A DNA stretch of 28,298 nucleotides from contig CAZIQG010000003.1 of assembly GCA_964541725.1 (NCBI GenBank), forward strand, positions 1 through 28,298. Reading direction: 5' to 3'. The notes under the pieces were generated by a model. That model did not search any database and had not been told where the DNA came from. It worked only from the letters and a program-made list of their open reading frames with translations. The stretch is from JAGOUY01 sp964541725 (GTDB taxonomy: Bacteria > Patescibacteriota > Patescibacteriia > 2-12-FULL-60-25). A program made the position numbers and the translations under genes. Below are positions 8,185 through 16,831 of the stretch, in pieces (position 1 is the stretch's first letter; each line of letters opens with the position of its first letter).

Positions 8185-9228
8185 TTATGTAGACGAAAGA
8201 GATTCTGCCTCAAGATCGCTCTCTGTCATGAGTTTGACGAGATCAAAAAAAGACATCGTCGGTGCCCACCCTAATTCACGGCGCGCCTTGGACGCGTCGC
8301 CTAACAAGAGGTCAACTTCGGCCGGACGGAAATATTTTTGATCAATTTCTATCAGGATCTTACCGGTATGGGCATCAATCCCCTTTTCTTCTCTCCCCTG
8401 CCCTTCCCATGTTATCTCATACCCCAGAAGGCGCGCCGAGAGTTCGGCGAATTCTCGCACCGTGTGCGCTTCCCCGGTTGCGAGGACATAATCATCTGGT
8501 CGTTCTTGTTGCAGCATACGCCACATCCCTTCGACGTAATCGCCGGCATACCCCCAATCACGTTTGGCGTCTAAATTTCCTAAATACAACCTCTGTTCTT
8601 TGCCGGTCTTGATACGAGCCAACCCACGCGTGATCTTGCGTGTGACAAATGTTTCACCTCGGCGAGGAGATTCATGGTTGAAGAGGATTCCACTCACAGC
8701 AAACAAACCGTAACTCTCTCGATAATTTTTAGTGATCCAATGCGCATACACCTTGGCACATCCATAGGGAGAACGCGGATAGAACGGCGTCGTTTCTGAC
8801 TGAGGGACTTCTTGCACGCTGCCAAACATCTCGGAAGAAGAGGCTTGATAGAATTTCGTGGAGAGATGCGATTCCCGAATAGCTTCCAGAAGGCGCAGCG
8901 TTCCCAACCCCGTCACATCCCCGGTATATACCGGTGCATCAAAGCTTACCCGCACGTGGCTCTGGGCGCCTAAATGATAAATTTCATCCGGCACGATCTT
9001 TTCCATCAACCGAGAAATTCCACTCCCATCGGAGAGGTCTCCGTAATGCAAAAACAGATTCACGCCCTGTACATGAGGATCTTGATAAAGATGATCGATC
9101 CGACGTGTGTTGAAGGTTGAACTGCGACGAATGAGTCCATGAACCTGATATCCTTTAGCTAAAAGAAGCTCCGCAAGATATGAGCCATCCTGCCCGGTAA
9201 TGCCTGTGATAAGAGCTTTTTTCTGCAT
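8185..9228 (-). CDS. gmd: GDP-mannose 4,6-dehydratase
   Basis: A 347-residue extended SDR that converts GDP-mannose to GDP-4-keto-6-deoxymannose, the first step to GDP-fucose, GDP-rhamnose or GDP-perosamine. The N-terminus carries TGITGQDGSY. Other family signatures are LIRRSSTFNT, SSSEMFG, the catalytic SPYGCAK, and LFNHESPRRGETFVTRKI. The protein is full length. ATG 9228 gives the usual short N-terminus (MQKKALITG); an in-frame GTG at 9237 would add three residues. It is followed at once by fcl, so the product here is most likely GDP-L-fucose. No mannose-activating genes are present in the window. Confidence 0.96.
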   Translation of the reverse strand: MQKKALITGITGQDGSYLAELLLAKGYQVHGLIRRSSTFNTRRIDHLYQDPHVQGVNLFLHYGDLSDGSGISRLMEKIVPDEIYHLGAQSHVRVSFDAPVYTGDVTGLGTLRLLEAIRESHLSTKFYQASSSEMFGSVQEVPQSETTPFYPRSPYGCAKVYAHWITKNYRESYGLFAVSGILFNHESPRRGETFVTRKITRGLARIKTGKEQRLYLGNLDAKRDWGYAGDYVEGMWRMLQQERPDDYVLATGEAHTVREFAELSARLLGYEITWEGQGREEKGIDAHTGKILIEIDQKYFRPAEVDLLLGDASKARRELGWAPTMSFFDLVKLMTESDLEAESLSST

Positions 9229-9246
9229 ATTCTTCACAAGTTAACA

Positions 9247-10809
9247 CTATGTGCGGGGAAGAACGCAATAGGCCGCCGACTCTTTATTCCGAGAGAATTC
9301 GTTATCCCAATTCCATTGGTAGGCCGCGATCGCGGACCAAGGGAAAGAGTGTACAGGAGCTTGATACGCGGCGCAGAGCCGTTTCATCCGATCAAACCCA
9401 TCATAAAAACTTGGCGTTTCTACGATTAAGAGGGTAGAGGTTGCGCTGGAGGATGGTGTGAGCACATCGGTAAACAGAGGGATCGAGCCGGCAGAGGGAT
9501 AGCCATTTACCACGTACACGGGCCAGACAAGTCCAGCGTAGATCTTTCCGATTTGAACACCCTCACGGGATTCGATCGCATGCAAAAGACGGGGGAAGAG
9601 CTCTTTGAGGGTCAGGATGTCGGCGAGTGGAGCGGCACGCTCGAGGAGAATGACGGCGACCATGGCCACAACCAATCCGTTCCAAAGGCGCTTATGATTC
9701 TGCCCGCCTTGCACCTTCCAGTAACGATACCCTTCACTTAACGCAAGATAGATGAGGGGCAAGACCAAACTAATGACCCGCGTGCCTTTCACATCAATCT
9801 GAGAGAAGGCGACGAAGCTCACGAGAATGGTTAAAGAACTGGCCTTTCCTAGGGAGGAGAGGTTTTTTATCCAAAGAATTCCCAATGCTCCCACCACAAC
9901 CAAGGCGCACCACAGCCAACCCTCTAACGTCGTAAGAACTTGAATATAGTAATCCCATGGAAAGAGAAAGGTGGTTGCATCATGGATTGAATCAAATTGC
10001 TCTATAAAACTCCGTACATAATCTGAGAAAAGGATGTCTGGCCGCAATCGAAGGATAACGCGACGCAACGCGTAAGTGACGACTTCTGCGGCTACAAAGA
10101 CGGAGGCCGCGGCCGCCACAACCCGCCATAAAGAGATAATGGTTTTTTTCTGCCAGGCCTGAATGAGCACCCATAAAGAAAGACATAGGCCCGGAATACT
10201 AGCTGTGTAATGACTGGTTACTGCAAGCGCTAAGGCCATCCCTGCTAGATAGTGACGTCGTGAGGTTTGTGGCTTGTCGTCTAGAAGAAGAATGGCAGCC
10301 ATATAGAGCCAGGCTCCCGCCAAAGGATTTGCGAACCCACCCGCATTAATAAATAAAAAAATAGGCGAAGCAACAACCAACCCCATCACCACCAACGCCT
10401 CCACAAAAGAAGAGGTCGAGCGACGTACGAGGTGTGAGACCCAAAGCGCAGAAGCGGTTGCCGGGACGATAACCATCGTTGCCCACCCCTTGCCCAAGAA
10501 GGAGGTTAGTAATAACAGAAAAAACCAGGTCGGTTTTGCGGAAATGTTAAGATAGAACAGCCCGCTCACCGCCTGCTCTACTGCGGCATACGCAGCCTGC
10601 TTTCCCTCCAGTATCCATATCACCCCTCCATCCAGTAAGGCGCGCCAGGTATTGCGTACAAGAAGGTAATATGATTCATCCCAGGTAACCGGCCCACGGC
10701 GGATTCCAAGGGTCATCAAAAGGATAAACACCCCGATTCCAAGCACCCAGGCAATACCTGATTGTCTGCTAAGAAAATGATTTACTTTTACCCACTTAAA
10801 AGGACGCAT
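9247..10809 (-). CDS. GT-C-like multi-pass membrane glycosyltransferase
   Basis: A 520-residue protein with roughly ten or more hydrophobic helices, of the PMT/ArnT (GT39/GT83-like) type. After the first helix it has the acidic pair in TWDESYY (D44/E45) at the start of the first outer loop, where GT-C enzymes keep their catalytic acid. The C-terminal 100 or so residues are soluble-like, as in this superfamily. Such enzymes use polyprenyl-phosphate sugars and act on the outer face of the membrane. It lies between an SDR epimerase and gmd in the same unit. Function as a glycan polymerase or a protein mannosyltransferase cannot be separated by eye, so the family call is moderate and the specificity unknown. 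Confidence 0.7.
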   Translation of the reverse strand: MRPFKWVKVNHFLSRQSGIAWVLGIGVFILLMTLGIRRGPVTWDESYYLLVRNTWRALLDGGVIWILEGKQAAYAAVEQAVSGLFYLNISAKPTWFFLLLLTSFLGKGWATMVIVPATASALWVSHLVRRSTSSFVEALVVMGLVVASPIFLFINAGGFANPLAGAWLYMAAILLLDDKPQTSRRHYLAGMALALAVTSHYTASIPGLCLSLWVLIQAWQKKTIISLWRVVAAAASVFVAAEVVTYALRRVILRLRPDILFSDYVRSFIEQFDSIHDATTFLFPWDYYIQVLTTLEGWLWCALVVVGALGILWIKNLSSLGKASSLTILVSFVAFSQIDVKGTRVISLVLPLIYLALSEGYRYWKVQGGQNHKRLWNGLVVAMVAVILLERAAPLADILTLKELFPRLLHAIESREGVQIGKIYAGLVWPVYVVNGYPSAGSIPLFTDVLTPSSSATSTLLIVETPSFYDGFDRMKRLCAAYQAPVHSFPWSAIAAYQWNWDNEFSRNKESAAYCVLPRT

Positions 10810-10841
10810 ACCTACAACAGATCACAAACGCCCTGCCCCCT

Positions 10842-11870
10842 TCAAGACAACCAGCGCACAATTTTTAGCAATCCCTGCGCAACGGGCTTGGTATGGATAG
10901 AGGCATCATCTGACCCTTCATCCGTATGAGACAGGTACCATTCATAGGACTCAATCAGGGCTTCTCTGTTACCAAATTTGGGCTGCCACTCGAGTTCCCG
11001 CTGTGCCTTTGAGATATCAAAGGCAAACGCCTTGTGGTAGGTCAAGTAATGCCAAGGAGCAAGCGGGGAAAGATGTAAAAAATCCGCCACCCACAAAGCC
11101 GCCGTTGTTGCCGAGACCGGTAATCCTACAACTCGCGATTTGGTTCCTGCGTGACGAATGAGCACCTCCAAATCCTCCCTCAAGGTTCCATACGTAGCAG
11201 CACCGATGTTATAGAGCCCGGAATAGGGAGAGATCGTGGCTTTGTATTCCGCTTCAATAAGATCTTGAACGTGGACGAACTGAAACAGATTAGAGCCATC
11301 TCCGATCACGTAAATCTTTTTTCCTTGGCGAATCCATTCAAATAAGATAGAGAAGATTCCTAATCGACTCTTTCCCCCGATGATCGTGCGCGGACGGATA
11401 CAGGCAGCTGCCCCGCCTGCGGCGATGTAGGCGCGGACCAATTCTTCTGCTTCTAATTTAGACTGCCCATAGGCCTCGACTGGCTTACAGAGAGTTTCTT
11501 CTGTGACAGGCACGGTGTCTGGCAATCCATAAATTGCGGATGAAGACATGTGCACCAGTTTTTTTATCCCAAATTCTTTACACAGTTCCAAAATAATCTT
11601 TGTTCCGCCTACGTTGACGCGACGGAATCCTTCACCAGCTTTCGTCAAGGGGACCAGAGCCGCATTATGATGGATATAGTCTACCCCTTTGAGATTTTTC
11701 CTGATGAGCTCCTTGTCTAAAATATCCCCCTCTATGTACTGAACCCCCTCTCGCTTATGACGACACGGTAAAATATCAAAGGCGATCACCCGCTCACCAC
11801 GCGCATGCAAGGACTCCACGATTTGGCTTCCAAGAAACCCAGCGGCACCCGTTACAAAATGAAGACTCAT
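10842..11870 (-). CDS. NAD-dependent sugar epimerase/dehydratase (extended SDR)
   Basis: A 342-residue extended short-chain dehydrogenase. The Rossmann loop is TGAAGFLGS near the N-terminus, followed by DILDKELI and HNAALVPLTK. The catalytic serine lies in MSSSAIYG and the Tyr/Lys pair in AYGQSK. The arrangement matches NDP-sugar 4-epimerases and dehydratases or 3-beta-HSD-like members. The C-terminus has a substrate-domain pattern with FDISKAQRELEWQPKFG, common in this group. It probably modifies a nucleotide sugar for the glycan, but the exact reaction (epimerase, dehydratase or reductase) is not decidable. It starts 12 bases after the preceding stop and is part of the leftward unit. Confidence 0.85.
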   Translation of the reverse strand: MSLHFVTGAAGFLGSQIVESLHARGERVIAFDILPCRHKREGVQYIEGDILDKELIRKNLKGVDYIHHNAALVPLTKAGEGFRRVNVGGTKIILELCKEFGIKKLVHMSSSAIYGLPDTVPVTEETLCKPVEAYGQSKLEAEELVRAYIAAGGAAACIRPRTIIGGKSRLGIFSILFEWIRQGKKIYVIGDGSNLFQFVHVQDLIEAEYKATISPYSGLYNIGAATYGTLREDLEVLIRHAGTKSRVVGLPVSATTAALWVADFLHLSPLAPWHYLTYHKAFAFDISKAQRELEWQPKFGNREALIESYEWYLSHTDEGSDDASIHTKPVAQGLLKIVRWLS

Positions 11871-11882
11871 AGCAAAAAGAAG

Positions 11883-13529
11883 TTAATAACGGATGACTCG
11901 GTAAATATCCATGTTCATGGCTGGCGTGTACCCTAAGGTTGCTTGATTGATTTGATGAACGCGTTCTAACTTGCCATCAAATGACTCTTTTGCAAAAAAT
12001 CCTCGTCGAGATTCAAGCTTCCCTTCAGGCTCCACGAGATAGCGGATTTGCTGTTCGCGCAGATAGTTCCATGCCTCGCCGGCCATAAGATAAGGAAACA
12101 CTGCATTATTGATCTTGCCATCAAGATTTTGAACTTGATAACGACTCCAGTACGATAACACCCCTGACACCTTAAATGAACCAACGATTGCCCCTGGTTC
12201 CGCATGATCATTTATCCATTGAGCGGCGGCTCTTACGGCAGTATTACCCGCGCCCCCATTTCCAAGAGCGACCGATTCTCTATATGTATCCTGATACAGA
12301 CCGACAAATGAGATCAGGGCGCTTATGACCACCATTGCCTGCACAGCGCCTTTCGCAGGAAGACGTAGACGATCAACTCCTTCACACACAATCAACAAAA
12401 AAAACGTCGCGAGCAGCGTCCATGGCAGAATATAGTATTCCCGGCTATACCAACGCACAACGGTATTTGCTAGGAAGATAAGGAGGAATCCCACGAACGG
12501 GATCGCATATACACCGAGGGTTTTACGTAACCATCCCCTGTCTACCCGCTCACGTCCAGACTGGGCGATCATGACCAGTACAAGACCTGTTGTCATGAGT
12601 ACAGGTACCTGCAGCCCGAGCATGGCGGAATATTCTTTGACCGCATTAGTGAACGTCCAGGCGCCAAATTTTATCATGAACAAACCCTCGTAGAGCGAAT
12701 GGGGGGTAACCGGTAATCCGTAGAGCAGGCGTCTTCCAAGCGCGGGCGCGTAGGCATTGATCTGTGTTAATGAATGTACTGTACTCCAACTCCACCCCAT
12801 CCATACCAGAGCAGCGACGAGTGTTGGCACACCTAATTCAAGCGCATGACGAAGGCGTGTACGTGAAGGAACCAAGAGCGCCACAAAGAGACAGCCTAGT
12901 AAAATAATGGATTCTGTTCGCGTAAGCAGCAGCAACCCTGATAGGATTCCAATGCCAAGATACGAGGACGAGGACGATTGAACCATCTTCACGAATCGCC
13001 AAAAAATAAGCGTGAGGAGGAAAAGATAGAGGGATGTCTCCATCCCGGTAATCGTATAAAAAATCACGAATGGGTTAAGTCCGTAAAGCACGATTGCCAT
13101 CCAGGGAATGGAGGGCCTAGAGCTAAGAAGGCGCGCGATCCGCCACACCAGATAGATTGACCCCAGGTTCAGCGCCACCTGGACGGTAGTGGAGGCGGTG
13201 AAAAATGAGCCATAAAAATTAGGAAATAACCAATACAGAATGCTCAGCATCCAAACCCACAGCGGGTGAAATCCATTCGTCAAGTGTACCCCATCAAATG
13301 TTGGTCCGTGTCCCTCGGCAATATGCTTCGCTACCTGCAGATGAAAAAATCCGTCATCAATCAGATACGGCAAGAGCTCATCGGCTGAGCGCGTAAGTAA
13401 ATAGACCCGGATCCCCACCATCAGCACTACTGGGATGGCATACAGGATCCATATTCCTGGACGTCGCCACACCCTATCCGACCAACGCTTGAGAACTACC
13501 GCTATTCCTTCCCAATGGACGGATATCAT
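11883..13529 (-). CDS. GT-C-like multi-pass membrane protein
   Basis: A 548-residue membrane protein with about ten or more hydrophobic helices. After the first helix comes LIDDGFFHLQVA (D58/D59) and then HLTNGFHPLW (83-91), an arrangement seen in uncharacterised bacterial GT-C-type proteins. The C-terminal 120 residues look soluble and probably face outward. It likely transfers a sugar from a polyprenyl-phosphate donor. ATG 13529 is chosen because a good promoter ends nine bases upstream; the frame extends to a TTG at 13571, but that would place the start inside the promoter. It has its own promoter but is also read from the gene behind it, 188 bases upstream. Confidence 0.65.
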   Translation of the reverse strand: MISVHWEGIAVVLKRWSDRVWRRPGIWILYAIPVVLMVGIRVYLLTRSADELLPYLIDDGFFHLQVAKHIAEGHGPTFDGVHLTNGFHPLWVWMLSILYWLFPNFYGSFFTASTTVQVALNLGSIYLVWRIARLLSSRPSIPWMAIVLYGLNPFVIFYTITGMETSLYLFLLTLIFWRFVKMVQSSSSSYLGIGILSGLLLLTRTESIILLGCLFVALLVPSRTRLRHALELGVPTLVAALVWMGWSWSTVHSLTQINAYAPALGRRLLYGLPVTPHSLYEGLFMIKFGAWTFTNAVKEYSAMLGLQVPVLMTTGLVLVMIAQSGRERVDRGWLRKTLGVYAIPFVGFLLIFLANTVVRWYSREYYILPWTLLATFFLLIVCEGVDRLRLPAKGAVQAMVVISALISFVGLYQDTYRESVALGNGGAGNTAVRAAAQWINDHAEPGAIVGSFKVSGVLSYWSRYQVQNLDGKINNAVFPYLMAGEAWNYLREQQIRYLVEPEGKLESRRGFFAKESFDGKLERVHQINQATLGYTPAMNMDIYRVIRY

Positions 13530-13538
13530 ACAGCGAGA

Positions 13539-13567
13539 AGTGTAAACAACAGAGTCTATCCGGTCAA
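13539..13567 (-). promoter_or_regulatory. Sigma70-type promoter giving a near-leaderless mRNA
   Basis: The minus strand has TTGACC (13562-13567), a 17-base spacer and TACACT (13539-13544). The -10 box ends nine bases before ATG 13529, so transcription would start about three bases before the start codon. There is no SD. Confidence 0.6.
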
Positions 13568-13717
13568 CCAAATATGCTTAGGACTTGCACGTTTGGCGAA
13601 TTGCTTGGTTGCAGCCTGCGGTACTCGATGCCGTATGCTCAATACGACTTACTATGCTCCTCGGTTCCGCTTCGCTCTTCATCCAAGTACGAGCGTCCTA
13701 GCCCTATCATTTCTTTG

Positions 13718-15073
13718 CTATTCTTCCCTCTTTTTTCCCGTCCTGAGAGATAGCCAAGACACTATTCCGATCCAGACCATGCCAGCCAGGATCCAGGGAT
13801 GGATAGGGAGAGCGTAGCGAATAATATTGTCTGCTGGTGCGTGCGCGATGCATAACGCAACCAGAATAAGGCCAGGAAGGTATCGTCCTTTATATTGCCA
13901 AAACCCGACCCACATCATCCATGCGATAAGACCCCACCAGACCAATTGTCCCAGGTGAATCGCCCATAGAAGGAACAACCTACTCCACGATTCAGTCTCT
14001 ACCGACGTTAGTCGTTGCGCACGATCAGAAAACGTAAATTCAATAGGAAACGTCGGTGAACGCGGTGAAGGCAATGCGAGCAAGCGCAAGAGGTCAATGC
14101 CGCTCCATAGCCCTGAGCGAATCAGAATGGCAGGCGAAGACACTAGCCATGAAACGGCCTGCTTCGCCATGAGGGGCTGCATATCTTCCACAGAGAGACC
14201 TTGTGCGTGATAGCCATCGTAGAGGTCGTTAAATGCCAACCATTGTTGATTTGTGATGGGCTGTGCCTTAGGCATCCATCTGGATTGGAGGCCACGACCG
14301 ATAAAAACGGAGGCAACCGTGTCTCCGAACTGCTTCCACGATTGGGCCGCTTTCCAGACACGGACATACACCTGTCCGCCCGCCCGCGTTGAGAGGCTCC
14401 AGCGATGAAATTGTTCATGGTTACGCCATACCCAGGGAAAGACCAGCCCTGCGATCATCAAAAAACTCAGAGCCGCTGCGAGCAGGGTTTTTTTTAAGTC
14501 TTTTTTGTCTTGAAAGAGGGCATAGCTCGCTGATCCCACAAACAATGGAACAAGGAGCGTGAGCGTCGATCTGGTCAAAACGAGGGCGGCGAGTGCGATA
14601 TTCATCCCCACCAACCAGCGCCAAGCATGTTTCTCAAAAAAACGAGAGAGAAGCCAAGCCGAAGTAGAGATGAGAAGCGCCGTCCAAACTTCCAACATCT
14701 GCTGTGCTGCCATCGCCGCTAATCCATAGGCACAGCCAGCGGCGATCCCTGGCCACCACCCCACCCGGGGCTCGATTCGACGAATAGCATCACCGATGAT
14801 CAAGGCATTTACCCCTAACAACCCTACTTGCACCCACAGGATCCATACCGGAGAAAAACTTATTAGACCAAGCAAGGCCAGAAAGGCTGGATAGCCAGGC
14901 TCACGAATCATACTAGGCTGTCCATCCAAATAAAACCGGCCTTGGTGGATCGATTGAGCTAAGGCGTAATATTCGTAGGCATCCTTCTCCACCCTGCCCG
15001 GCTGATGCAAAACAAAAAAACTCCCCAACACGAGAGGAATAAGACACGCAATGACCCACAGATACCGTTTCAT
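13718..15073 (-). CDS. GT-C-like multi-pass membrane glycosyltransferase
   Basis: A 451-residue protein with about ten hydrophobic helices. After the first helix lies GRVEKDAYEYYALAQ, with acidic residues D31 and E34 in the position of the GT-C catalytic loop, then REPGYPAFLALLG, a pattern of ArnT/PMT-like proteins. Unlike its neighbours it has little soluble C-terminal extension and ends in a basic tail (TGKKREE). It is the first gene of the leftward unit. ATG 15073 is preferred to a GTG at 15079, because the promoter's -10 box ends at 15081 and would leave no room for the GTG. A 146-base gap with no coding signal separates it from the next gene. Substrate unknown. Confidence 0.65.
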   Translation of the reverse strand: MKRYLWVIACLIPLVLGSFFVLHQPGRVEKDAYEYYALAQSIHQGRFYLDGQPSMIREPGYPAFLALLGLISFSPVWILWVQVGLLGVNALIIGDAIRRIEPRVGWWPGIAAGCAYGLAAMAAQQMLEVWTALLISTSAWLLSRFFEKHAWRWLVGMNIALAALVLTRSTLTLLVPLFVGSASYALFQDKKDLKKTLLAAALSFLMIAGLVFPWVWRNHEQFHRWSLSTRAGGQVYVRVWKAAQSWKQFGDTVASVFIGRGLQSRWMPKAQPITNQQWLAFNDLYDGYHAQGLSVEDMQPLMAKQAVSWLVSSPAILIRSGLWSGIDLLRLLALPSPRSPTFPIEFTFSDRAQRLTSVETESWSRLFLLWAIHLGQLVWWGLIAWMMWVGFWQYKGRYLPGLILVALCIAHAPADNIIRYALPIHPWILAGMVWIGIVSWLSLRTGKKREE

Positions 15074-15080
15074 GCTCACA

Positions 15081-15110
15081 AATGTATCAAAATTGACACT
15101 ATTTTACCAA
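15081..15110 (-). promoter_or_regulatory. Promoter of the leftward nine-gene unit
   Basis: The minus strand has TTGGTA (15105-15110), an 18-base spacer and TACATT (15081-15086). ATG 15073 follows seven bases after the -10 box, so the mRNA would be leaderless. The -35 is a fair match. It is back to back with the desaturase promoter. Confidence 0.5.
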
Positions 15111-15132
15111 CGCTCCTAAAGACATTGCAGGG

Positions 15133-15161
15133 TTGATCCTCTTGGGGAACTAGATTATTAT
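15133..15161 (+). promoter_or_regulatory. Promoter of the desaturase gene
   Basis: TTGATC (15133-15138), a 17-base spacer and TATTAT (15156-15161) make a good sigma70-type promoter. The in-frame ATG is at 15174, 12 bases after the -10 box, leaving a leader of about five bases and no SD. Confidence 0.65.
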
Positions 15162-15173
15162 GGCTTGCAATGT

Positions 15174-16055
15174 ATGCTTCCCCAGGGTGAAACACATCTC
15201 TTTAAAGAACGTAGCGCAGATAGACAACCATTTACAGCCCTCCTACGTATTTTAGGAAATTGGCTGGTTGTGGGAGCGGTTTTTTTCTGTTTGTGGCGTT
15301 TTCCCTCGCCTGCTACTTGGGTCTCCGCCTTTCTGATCATTAGCATCCAGCAACATGCCTTAGGTCTTTGGCTCCATGAGGCGATTCATTGGCTCCTTAC
15401 CTCGGATAAGACTCTGAATGATACCCTTACCCGCCTCCTTTTATCTGCCCCCTTGTACGTCCCACTGGAAGGGTATCGTCGCAATCATTTTACCCACCAC
15501 GGACACCTTGGTACACCTCAAGATACAAAACAGGTTATTTTCGTCTCTATCCAGGGAAAGAATGTGCTCAGATTTTTCTTACAAAATATTTTCGGGCTCC
15601 AACTTTTCTCTATTGCATTTAGATATATCACGACACGCACCTCTAAGACGACGCCCTCTTCTCAAGAACCGTGGTTCTTGGATCTTTGCTTGATTGCCAT
15701 CGTCCAGCTCGCCTTCTTAGGAGCGATCTCGCTTTTCCTTCCCTGGACGTACTACGTCTGGTTTTGGTTTCTTCCTTGGCTTACCGTTAGCCGTTTCGTT
15801 GCCGGACTTCGCTCGGTCGCGGAACACCAACCACTCCAGGAAAAAGAAGTTCATCCATTTACTCGCACCCTCAAACCAACTTGGCTGGATCGATGGGTTT
15901 TTTGTCGTGCTGGCTTTGATTATCACTGGGCGCACCACCGCTATCCAACCATCCCGTGGTTTCGCTTACACGAAATTGACCATACCGAAGATATGACGAC
16001 CAACCAGTCCATGGGCTACTTTGAAGTTCTGCGTAAACACATCTTTAAACCTTGA
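15174..16055 (+). CDS. Membrane fatty acid desaturase/hydroxylase family protein
   Basis: A 293-residue integral membrane di-iron enzyme of the fatty acid desaturase superfamily. All three histidine boxes are present: HEAIH (68-72), HFTHH (105-109) and HWAHH (251-255), with two hydrophobic hairpins between them. The third box is followed by RYPTIPWF, as in many desaturases. It would insert a double bond or a hydroxyl into an acyl or similar chain. Its place in a glycan locus suggests a lipid-anchor or acyl-decoration role, or it may simply be a bystander. ATG 15174 is chosen because it follows the promoter closely; a TTG at 15165 lies too near the -10 box. Its last 11 bases overlap the end of the convergent methyltransferase gene. 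Confidence 0.85.
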   Translation: MLPQGETHLFKERSADRQPFTALLRILGNWLVVGAVFFCLWRFPSPATWVSAFLIISIQQHALGLWLHEAIHWLLTSDKTLNDTLTRLLLSAPLYVPLEGYRRNHFTHHGHLGTPQDTKQVIFVSIQGKNVLRFFLQNIFGLQLFSIAFRYITTRTSKTTPSSQEPWFLDLCLIAIVQLAFLGAISLFLPWTYYVWFWFLPWLTVSRFVAGLRSVAEHQPLQEKEVHPFTRTLKPTWLDRWVFCRAGFDYHWAHHRYPTIPWFRLHEIDHTEDMTTNQSMGYFEVLRKHIFKP

Positions 16056-16827
16056 TAGGCTTCTGACCAGACATCGTGATATATCCTGCTCCGTGCAGAA
16101 GGCGACTCAGCCACGCGCCTTGCTGGTACCGACTATGCAAGGCATGGCGCTGTATCGTAATAAGTCCTTTTTTTTCAAACCAAGCACGGACCTCTGATTC
16201 TGTATAGCGGTTTACAATGGGAACAAACAGAAAATCTAGCACCAGATATTGGTCGTATGGCTTAGGAAATATCCAGGAAATCAAGCGGGACACGAACGAA
16301 AACGGGAGATACCGTACGAGCTTCCTGAGGATAGAGATTGAACCGGGAAATATTCCGCCGCGACCATAAAGCCCTACCACCACCCGTCCCCCAGGAGTAC
16401 ATACCCGAACCAGCTCTTCAAATCCCTTAAAGGGATCCGGGGTATGGTGGAGGACGCCATTTGAATGAGTGAAATCAAAGAAACCGTCGGGAAAAGACAG
16501 TGTGAGCGCTGACATATCAAGAACCTGTAAGCGATCTTTATATGCAGCATTCCAACGGAGCGTGTTTTCCCGATTCCGTTTGCCGATATCAATAGCGTAG
16601 ACCTCTTGCGCTCCCGCTTCAAACAATCGCCGGACAAAAAAGCCCACCCCACACCCTACATCTAAACAACGTTTTCCTTGAACCCAGGTGGGCTCTAGCT
16701 TAAAGTACTGCTCAGACTCACGCAGGGCAAACGTAAAATCATCTTCGTTAAAACGGTTCCAGAGCTCATCATAAAGAGCGCCGGTTTCTGCTTCGATACG
16801 CGCTTGATAAGGTGTGTCGTGAGACAT
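16045..16827 (-). CDS. Class I SAM-dependent methyltransferase
   Basis: A 260-residue Methyltransf_11-type enzyme. Motif I is CLDVGCGVGFF (54-64), the acidic loop is YAIDIGKRN, and the later motif is FDFTHSNGVLHHTPDP followed by TPGGRVVVGLYG. The C-terminal third carries a hydrophobic patch and may touch the membrane or a lipid-linked acceptor. It starts four bases after the carbamoyltransferase stop, so the two are co-transcribed and may modify the same sugar. Related in style, not closely in sequence, to the methyltransferase at 21195-21929: both have a NGVLHHT/IGVIHHT-like segment. Target unknown. Confidence 0.8.
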   Translation of the reverse strand: MSHDTPYQARIEAETGALYDELWNRFNEDDFTFALRESEQYFKLEPTWVQGKRCLDVGCGVGFFVRRLFEAGAQEVYAIDIGKRNRENTLRWNAAYKDRLQVLDMSALTLSFPDGFFDFTHSNGVLHHTPDPFKGFEELVRVCTPGGRVVVGLYGRGGIFPGSISILRKLVRYLPFSFVSRLISWIFPKPYDQYLVLDFLFVPIVNRYTESEVRAWFEKKGLITIQRHALHSRYQQGAWLSRLLHGAGYITMSGQKPIKV

Positions 16828-16831
16828 AGTC

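Noticed and set aside
13572..13717. Possible small gene or RNA in the 146-bp gap between two GT-C genes
   Set aside because: No start with a signal, no stable long hairpin and no conserved RNA motif could be seen; it holds only the promoter region's upstream flank.
15093..15098. TTGACA on the plus strand as the -35 of the desaturase promoter
   Set aside because: No acceptable -10 box lies 16 to 19 bases downstream; the TTGATC/TATTAT pair further on fits better.
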